Shown: in pieces, positions 6,390 through 10,254 of the stretch
Numbering within the stretch: position 1 is the stretch's first letter
Layout: each line of letters opens with the position of its first letter
NCBI GenBank assembly: GCA_022428185.1
Contig: JAKMCZ010000075.1
Span: 1-10,254, forward strand
Length of the DNA stretch: 10,254 nt
Direction of reading: 5' to 3'
From: Alphaproteobacteria bacterium
Lineage (GTDB): Bacteria; Pseudomonadota; Alphaproteobacteria; RS24
Made by a program: the position numbers and the translations under genes
Notes under the pieces: model-generated
Told to the model about the DNA's origin: nothing
The model's database searches: none
The model's input: only the letters and a program-made list of their open reading frames with translations

Positions 6390-7217
6390 ATGCGTCAATT
6401 CAAAGATAAAATCTGTGTTATTACCGGTGCCGCCAGCGGCATTGGTGCGGCCTGTGCACACGCTATGGCAGCGCAAGGCGCGGTTATTGTCGGCACTGAT
6501 TTGCGCGCCGACATGCTGGCTGAAACCAAAGCTTCGGTTGAGGCCGAGGGCGGCAAAATGCACACCTATCTGGTCGATGTTGCCGATCGCGATGCGATGT
6601 TTGATTTGGCCGCCGAGGTTGAAAAACACCATGGTGGGGCTGATTTGATTTTGAACAATGCCGGTGTTGCTTTCGGCGCTCCGGTGGCGGAAATGCAGCT
6701 CGATGATTTGAAATGGCTGATGGATGTTAATTTTTGGGGCGTGGTCAATGGCACACAAGCCTTCCTGCCACATCTGATTAAGAAAAACAGCGGTCATGTT
6801 GCCAATGTGTCATCAATATTCGGGCTTATCAGCGTGCCGACGCAAAGCGGCTATAACGCTGCCAAATATGCCGTGCTTGGGTTTACCGATGCGCTGCGCC
6901 ATGAAATGCGCGGTACTGATATCGGCGTCAGCACCATTCACCCGGGCGGCATCAACACCAATATTGTGCGCCATGCGCGCCTGCCGCAAGGCCCTGAGGC
7001 CGAAATCGAACGCGAAGAGGCGATTGAGCGCTTCGCCCAATTCACCATGACCCAGCCCGATGGCGCAGCCAAAGTGATTATCAAAGGCGTGAAAAAGAAC
7101 AAGGCGCGGATCCTCATCGGCCCTGATGCGCACGTGGTGGACTGGATTAAACGCCTGTTCCCGTCACATTATTTACGCCTCATGCCGATGATGGATCTAG
7201 GCCGCGACCGCGACTGA
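6390..7217 (+). CDS. Short-chain dehydrogenase/reductase (SDR family)
   Basis: This 275-residue cytoplasmic protein is a classical SDR that oxidises or reduces an alcohol/carbonyl pair with a nicotinamide cofactor. The Rossmann fold has the glycine motif TGAASGIG (12-19); Asp37 after the second strand favours NAD(H) over NADP(H). NNAG is at 89-92. The catalytic tetrad is visible as Asn114, Ser142 (in NVSSIFG), Tyr155 and Lys159 (YNAAK). After IHPGGINTNI the substrate loop (about 192-222) is charged. The C-terminus (KNKARILIGPDAHVVDW, then RLFPSHY) is shared by a group often annotated as acetoin- or acyl-type SDRs, but the substrate cannot be told. The ATG at 6390 has AGGGAGGG close upstream; the in-frame ATG at 6366 lacks one. 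The next gene begins 100 bp on with its own promoter, so this is probably a single-gene unit. Confidence 0.93.
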   Translation: MRQFKDKICVITGAASGIGAACAHAMAAQGAVIVGTDLRADMLAETKASVEAEGGKMHTYLVDVADRDAMFDLAAEVEKHHGGADLILNNAGVAFGAPVAEMQLDDLKWLMDVNFWGVVNGTQAFLPHLIKKNSGHVANVSSIFGLISVPTQSGYNAAKYAVLGFTDALRHEMRGTDIGVSTIHPGGINTNIVRHARLPQGPEAEIEREEAIERFAQFTMTQPDGAAKVIIKGVKKNKARILIGPDAHVVDWIKRLFPSHYLRLMPMMDLGRDRD

Positions 7218-7224
7218 TTTTCTG

Positions 7225-7242
7225 AACAGCGAAATCACTGTT
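7225..7242 (+). repeat. Short inverted repeat over the -35 region of the iron-binding protein gene
   Basis: AACAG (7225-7229) and CTGTT (7238-7242) form a 5-bp inverted repeat with an 8-nt centre. The right arm overlaps the TTGACA element. No T-run follows, so it is not a clear terminator for the dehydrogenase gene. It may be a minor operator or chance. Confidence 0.2.
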
Positions 7243-7268
7243 GACAAAACCGCTACTCAGTCTTAAAT
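7241..7268 (+). promoter_or_regulatory. Promoter of the iron-binding protein gene
   Basis: TTGACA (7241-7246) is a perfect sigma70 -35 element. TTAAAT (7263-7268) follows after 16 bp as a four-of-six -10. Transcription should begin near 7275, inside the Fur-like box. This start leaves too little leader for the upstream TTG at 7291 and supports the ATG at 7318. Confidence 0.6.
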
Positions 7269-7269
7269 C

Positions 7270-7288
7270 GCTATTAATAATCATTCTT
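7270..7288 (+). promoter_or_regulatory. Fur-like iron box
   Basis: GCTATTAATAATCATTCTT matches the classical 19-bp Fur box (GATAATGATAATCATTATC) at 14 of 19 positions by direct alignment, including the unbroken core ATAATCATT. It lies immediately after the -10 element and over the expected transcription start, where a bound repressor would block RNA polymerase. The downstream product is an iron-binding protein, so iron repression is coherent. Alphaproteobacteria may use Fur, Irr or RirA; the sequence looks most like a Fur site. Confidence 0.6.
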
Positions 7289-7317
7289 AGTTGCAAGAAG
7301 GCTTTCGACTTAACTTC

Positions 7318-8358
7318 ATGACGCGTTTCCGACCGCTTATCGCATTGGCCTTTTTGGCTGGCTTTTTAAGCCTTCAGCCTGTGACGCAAGGGGCGGCGCA
7401 AGCGCAGCAAGAGGTTAATGTTTACTCCTATCGCCAGCCCTTTCTGATCGAACCGTTATTCGAAAAATTCACCGAGCAAACCGGAATTCAGGTGAAAATG
7501 ATTTTTGCGAAAAAAGGGCTTATCGAGCGGGTTAAAACCGAGGGTCGACGCTCGCCCGCCGACCTTATTTTGACGGTTGATATTGGCCGATTGCAGGCCG
7601 CAAGCACGGTCGCCCAGCCGGTAAATTTGGACTTGTTACAAAGCCATATTCCGGCCAATGCGCGCGGGCGCGACAGTAAATGGTTCGGCCTGACGTGGCG
7701 CGCGCGTGTCGCTTATGCCTCGAAAACACGGGTCGGCGAAGAAACCCTGCGCTTTGCCGATTTGACCGACAAGAAATGGCGCGGACGCATTTGCCTACGC
7801 TCGGGCCAGCACCCTTATAATATTGCTCTGTTTGCTGCCATGCTCGACCATTTGGGCGAGGCGCAATTCAAAAACTGGCTGACCGGTCTTAAAGCCAATC
7901 TGGCCGGCAAACCGTCGGGCAATGACCGCGCCCAAGTGCGCAAAGTCTATGGCGGAGCCTGCGATATCGCCATCGGCAACACTTATTATATGGGCAAGAT
8001 GCAAACCAATAAGAAAAAGCCGGAGCAACAGGATTGGGCCAATGCCGTGCGCATTATCTTTCCCGACATGCCGCGCGGTGGCGCGCATATGAATTTGTCC
8101 GGCATGGCACTGGCAAAACACGCGCCCAATCGCGCCAATGCACTAAAATTGATGGCTTTTCTGGTTTCTAAAGAAGCACAGAAAATTTATGCCAAGGTTA
8201 ATTTCGAATACCCTATTCGCGGCGATATTGAAGCCTCGGCACGCGTCAAAAGCTGGGGCGATTTCACCGCCGACACCATTGCACTCGAACGCATAGCCGC
8301 GCTGCGCGCACGCGCCAGCGAGATAGTTGACGAAGTGGCTTTCAATAACGGCCCGTAA
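7318..8358 (+). CDS. Periplasmic ferric-iron-binding protein (FbpA/FutA-like)
   Basis: This 346-residue solute-binding protein would capture ferric iron in the periplasm for an ABC importer. A signal peptide (about 1-29: TRFR, a hydrophobic core, then AQA before QQEV) precedes the mature domain. That domain opens with VNVYSYRQPFLIEPLFEKF, the characteristic start of FutA/FbpA proteins. Further family landmarks are RICLRSGQHPYNIALFAAM and the paired tyrosines in AIGNTYYMGKM, which in this family ligate iron. The frame extends upstream to a TTG at 7291, but the promoter and Fur-like box lie too close; the ATG begins a normal signal peptide. No good ribosome site is seen, the nearest (AAGAAGG) being 16 nt away. 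No permease or ATPase gene is adjacent, so it must use a transporter encoded elsewhere. Iron is inferred from the family and the Fur-like box. Confidence 0.9.
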   Translation: MTRFRPLIALAFLAGFLSLQPVTQGAAQAQQEVNVYSYRQPFLIEPLFEKFTEQTGIQVKMIFAKKGLIERVKTEGRRSPADLILTVDIGRLQAASTVAQPVNLDLLQSHIPANARGRDSKWFGLTWRARVAYASKTRVGEETLRFADLTDKKWRGRICLRSGQHPYNIALFAAMLDHLGEAQFKNWLTGLKANLAGKPSGNDRAQVRKVYGGACDIAIGNTYYMGKMQTNKKKPEQQDWANAVRIIFPDMPRGGAHMNLSGMALAKHAPNRANALKLMAFLVSKEAQKIYAKVNFEYPIRGDIEASARVKSWGDFTADTIALERIAALRARASEIVDEVAFNNGP

Positions 8359-8375
8359 TATGGCACACTGCGCAA

Positions 8376-8423
8376 GCGTTTCTTAATCGGAGCGCTTCTT
8401 AATTGAGGCAATTCTTAAAGGGA
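8376..8423 (+). repeat. Three 16-bp tandem repeats in front of the GFA-family gene
   Basis: Three head-to-tail copies are spaced exactly 16 bp: GCGTTTCTTAATCGGA (8376), GCGCTTCTTAATTGAG (8392) and GCAATTCTTAAAGGGA (8408). All share GC at the start and TTCTTAA in the middle. Pairwise identities are 12, 12 and 10 of 16. The last copy runs into the ribosome site of the following gene (AGGGAGAG). The array could bind a repressor along the leader or act on the mRNA. The 16-bp step does not fit CtrA sites. Confidence 0.6.
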
Positions 8424-8431
8424 GAGAGAAC

Positions 8432-8839
8432 ATGTCTTTTAGCGGAGGCTGCTATTGCGGCAAAGTACGTTACGAAGCCGATGGCGATGCATTGGTAAAA
8501 TTGCAATGCCATTGTCGTGAGTGCACTTACATCACCGGCGGCGCAGCCAATCTGACGATGGGCGTTGGCGAAGCCGGTTTCAAATATACAAAAGGCGAAC
8601 CGGCGCAGTATAAGCGCGATGATCTCGACGGCGCAGTAACAAGAGAGTTTTGCGGCGATTGCGGCACACCGCTTTTGACCCGCGCACCGGCCGCGCCGGG
8701 GGCGGTTTTGTTGAAAATCGGCTCGCTCGATAATCCGGCCGATTTTGGCGGCCCCGATGCAGCGATTTATACCGATGAGATGCACGGCTTTCATATCGTC
8801 GCTGATGGCATCGCCCAGTTTGGCAAGTTACCCGGCTAA
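8432..8839 (+). CDS. GFA/CENP-V family zinc-binding protein
   Basis: The 135-residue protein belongs to the glutathione-dependent formaldehyde-activating (GFA)/CENP-V fold, a small beta protein with two zinc sites. All the usual Cys are present: Cys7 and Cys9 (GCYCGKV), Cys26, Cys28 and Cys31 (QCHCREC), and Cys74 and Cys77 (FCGDCGTP). The C-terminal part, LLKIGSLDNPADF then IYTDEMHGF, is also family-like. Some members bind S-hydroxymethyl-glutathione and were named for formaldehyde detoxification, but for most paralogues the substrate is unproven, so a specific reaction should not be assigned. GGGAGAGAG lies just before the ATG, a good ribosome site. The gene stands 73 bp after the iron-binding protein gene, with the 16-bp repeat array between them, so separate control is likely. 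It converges with the ammonium transporter gene. Confidence 0.9.
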   Translation: MSFSGGCYCGKVRYEADGDALVKLQCHCRECTYITGGAANLTMGVGEAGFKYTKGEPAQYKRDDLDGAVTREFCGDCGTPLLTRAPAAPGAVLLKIGSLDNPADFGGPDAAIYTDEMHGFHIVADGIAQFGKLPG

Positions 8840-8889
8840 ACCGAATAGCCGAACCGAACACTCAAAACGAGTATTCGAAATTGGCGCAT

Positions 8890-8919
8890 AAAAAACCCCG
8901 GCAGATTTCTCTGCCGGGG
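8890..8919 (-). terminator. Rho-independent terminator of the ammonium transporter gene
   Basis: CCCCGGCAGA (8896-8905) and TCTGCCGGGG (8910-8919) form a perfect 10-bp stem with a TTTC loop. Read on the minus strand it is followed by six T residues (8895-8890), so it ends the transporter transcript. On the plus strand no T-run follows, though the hairpin could still form after the GFA gene. Confidence 0.93.
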
Positions 8920-8937
8920 CTCACGCTCACTAGGGGA

Positions 8938-10248
8938 TTAGGTGCGCGAGAATTCGGGATAGGCTTCTATGCCAAGCTCGGATTTATCGAGCCCCAAGAC
9001 TTCGTCATCATCTTCGATGCGAATGCCCATCACCGCTTTTAGGATTGACCACAAGATTGTGCTGGTAACCATGGTGAAGACACCGACCGAGACCACGCCA
9101 ATGGCTTGGACGCTGTAAGAGGCGTCCCCATTGGTCAGAGGCACAATTAATGTTCCCCAGATACCGCAGACCAGGTGAGCCGGAATGGCACCAACCACAT
9201 CGTCGATTTTCAGCTTGTCGAGCAGCGGTACGGTAAGAACAACCAAAATGCCGCCAACCGCGCCGATGAAGACAGCCGACGGAATGGACGGGGTCAAAGG
9301 CTCGGCGGTGATTGACACCAGCCCGCCAATGGCGCCGTTCAAGGCCATCGTCAAATCGACTTTGCCATATAGTGCGTTGGACGCAACCATAGCAGCCACA
9401 ACACCAGCGGCCGCAGCCATGTTGGTGTTGATGAAGATATTGGAAATCGCTGCCGCATCGGCACCGGAACCCAGAGCCAATTGCGACCCGCCATTAAAGC
9501 CGAACCAACCGAGCCACAAAATGAATGTGCCCAAAGTCGCCAAAGGCATGGACGAACCGGGGATCGGATTGACTTCTCCATTGGGGCCATATTTTCCGGC
9601 GCGTGCGCCCAAAATAATGGCACCGGCCAGAGCCGCCCAGCCACCGGTTGAGTGGACAAGCGTTGAACCTGCAAAGTCAGAAAAGCCCATTGCGTCAAGC
9701 CAGCCTGTGCCCCATTCCCAGCTACCGACGATCGGATAAATAAAACCGGTCAGGAACAAGGTGAAGATGAGGAACGGCCATAGCTTCATGCGCTCGGCAA
9801 TTGTGCCGGAGACAATAGAGGCGGTTGTGGCGCAGAACACCATTTGGAAATACCAGTCTGAGCCGGCGGCATAACCACCTGAGAAATCAGGCGTTTCGCC
9901 GGCAATCGCGCTGTCATCGGCAGACCAGACATCGAACAGTGCGCCGATATAGCCGCCTTCTTCAATGCCATACATCAGATTATAGCCGACCAGCCAGTAC
10001 ATCAGACCGGCAATCGAGAACAATGAAATGTTCTTCACGCAAATGGTTGCAACATTTTTCGACCGCACCATGCCGCTTTCGAGCATGGTAAAGCCGGCAG
10101 CCATAAACATGACCAGAAAGCCGCAAACGAGAAACAAGAATGTGTTGAACACATAAGCTGTCTCTGGGCTAACTTCAGCAAGGGCCGGACCGGCTGCCAA
10201 AGACAAAGCCGAACCCAGTCCCAAAATTTTGAGAGTATTTTTCAACAT
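8938..10248 (-). CDS. amtB: Ammonium transporter, Amt/Mep/Rh family
   Basis: This inner-membrane channel brings ammonium into the cell under nitrogen limitation; it works as a trimer, normally gated by the PII protein GlnK. The 436 residues are typical. The N-terminus (LKILGLGSALSLAAGPALA, about 6-24) looks like a cleaved signal peptide, as in E. coli AmtB. About eleven hydrophobic segments follow. Key residues can be aligned with AmtB: Trp179 and Asp191 near the ammonium site, and the pore histidine pair His199 (STLVHSTGG) and His358 (IPAHLVCGIWG). LGWFGFNGGS is also conserved. The cytoplasmic tail (EDDDEVLGLDKSELGIEAYPEF) is the segment that contacts GlnK. A glnK gene is usually just upstream, which here would be off the right edge. 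The ATG lies 6 bp from the window end, so its ribosome site and promoter cannot be judged. Confidence 0.97.
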   Translation of the reverse strand: MLKNTLKILGLGSALSLAAGPALAEVSPETAYVFNTFLFLVCGFLVMFMAAGFTMLESGMVRSKNVATICVKNISLFSIAGLMYWLVGYNLMYGIEEGGYIGALFDVWSADDSAIAGETPDFSGGYAAGSDWYFQMVFCATTASIVSGTIAERMKLWPFLIFTLFLTGFIYPIVGSWEWGTGWLDAMGFSDFAGSTLVHSTGGWAALAGAIILGARAGKYGPNGEVNPIPGSSMPLATLGTFILWLGWFGFNGGSQLALGSGADAAAISNIFINTNMAAAAGVVAAMVASNALYGKVDLTMALNGAIGGLVSITAEPLTPSIPSAVFIGAVGGILVVLTVPLLDKLKIDDVVGAIPAHLVCGIWGTLIVPLTNGDASYSVQAIGVVSVGVFTMVTSTILWSILKAVMGIRIEDDDEVLGLDKSELGIEAYPEFSRT

Positions 10249-10254
10249 TGGTGG

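Noticed and set aside
7291..7317. TTG start of the iron-binding protein at 7291
   Set aside because: It would lie about 16 nt from the predicted transcription start with no ribosome site and would add charged residues before a normal signal peptide.
8383..8418. TTAA-containing repeats as CtrA binding sites
   Set aside because: CtrA recognises TTAA-N7-TTAA, an 11-bp step; here TTAA elements recur every 16 bp (N12).
8432..8839. Naming the GFA-family gene gfa with a firm formaldehyde role
   Set aside because: The fold and zinc cysteines are clear, but most family members lack a shown reaction and no formaldehyde-pathway gene (such as a glutathione-dependent dehydrogenase) is adjacent.
1..10254. 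Mobile elements, CRISPR arrays, tRNA or rRNA genes, toxin-antitoxin pairs or a defence island
   Set aside because: No transposase, integrase, terminal repeats, spacer-repeat pattern or RNA-gene fold was seen; the window holds housekeeping and transport genes with uniform codon style.

Overview
The window looks like ordinary chromosomal DNA from an alphaproteobacterium. The strongest marker is a full-length GcrA cell-cycle regulator at 5797-6279, a family known from Alphaproteobacteria. Supporting signs are the argD-argF-hslO cluster next to gcrA, a conserved alphaproteobacterial arrangement, and the near absence of GANTC (the CcrM methylation motif) outside one promoter. Base composition is moderately GC-rich and even. 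I see no mobile element, CRISPR array, tRNA, rRNA or phage gene. The genus cannot be told from the sequence.

Layout. At 1-1365 (minus) lie the first codons of an RND efflux permease and its complete periplasmic adaptor. At 1459-4580 (minus) is a tight argD-argF-hslO operon: acetylornithine aminotransferase, ornithine carbamoyltransferase and the redox chaperone Hsp33. At 4741-5598 (minus) is an ABC-2 type permease with its own terminator and no ATPase gene beside it. It is divergent from gcrA across a 198-bp intergenic region. On the plus strand follow gcrA (5797-6279, with a strong terminator), a short-chain dehydrogenase (6390-7217), an FbpA/FutA-like periplasmic iron-binding protein (7318-8358) and a small GFA/CENP-V-family zinc protein (8432-8839). 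At 8938-10248 (minus) is an AmtB-type ammonium transporter ending in a strong terminator that lies between it and the GFA gene.

How they work together. The arginine genes supply two steps from N-acetylornithine towards citrulline, and Hsp33 appears to be co-translated with them. The efflux genes may be reached by read-through from hslO, because no terminator separates them. The plus-strand genes after gcrA look like single-gene units, each with its own leader.

The non-coding DNA is the most interesting part. Three of only seven GANTC sites in the window sit within 29 bp upstream of gcrA, two of them inside a candidate sigma70 spacer. A Fur-like box follows a TTGACA promoter in front of the iron-binding protein. 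Three 16-bp tandem repeats lie immediately upstream of the GFA gene. No wholly new multi-gene system is evident.
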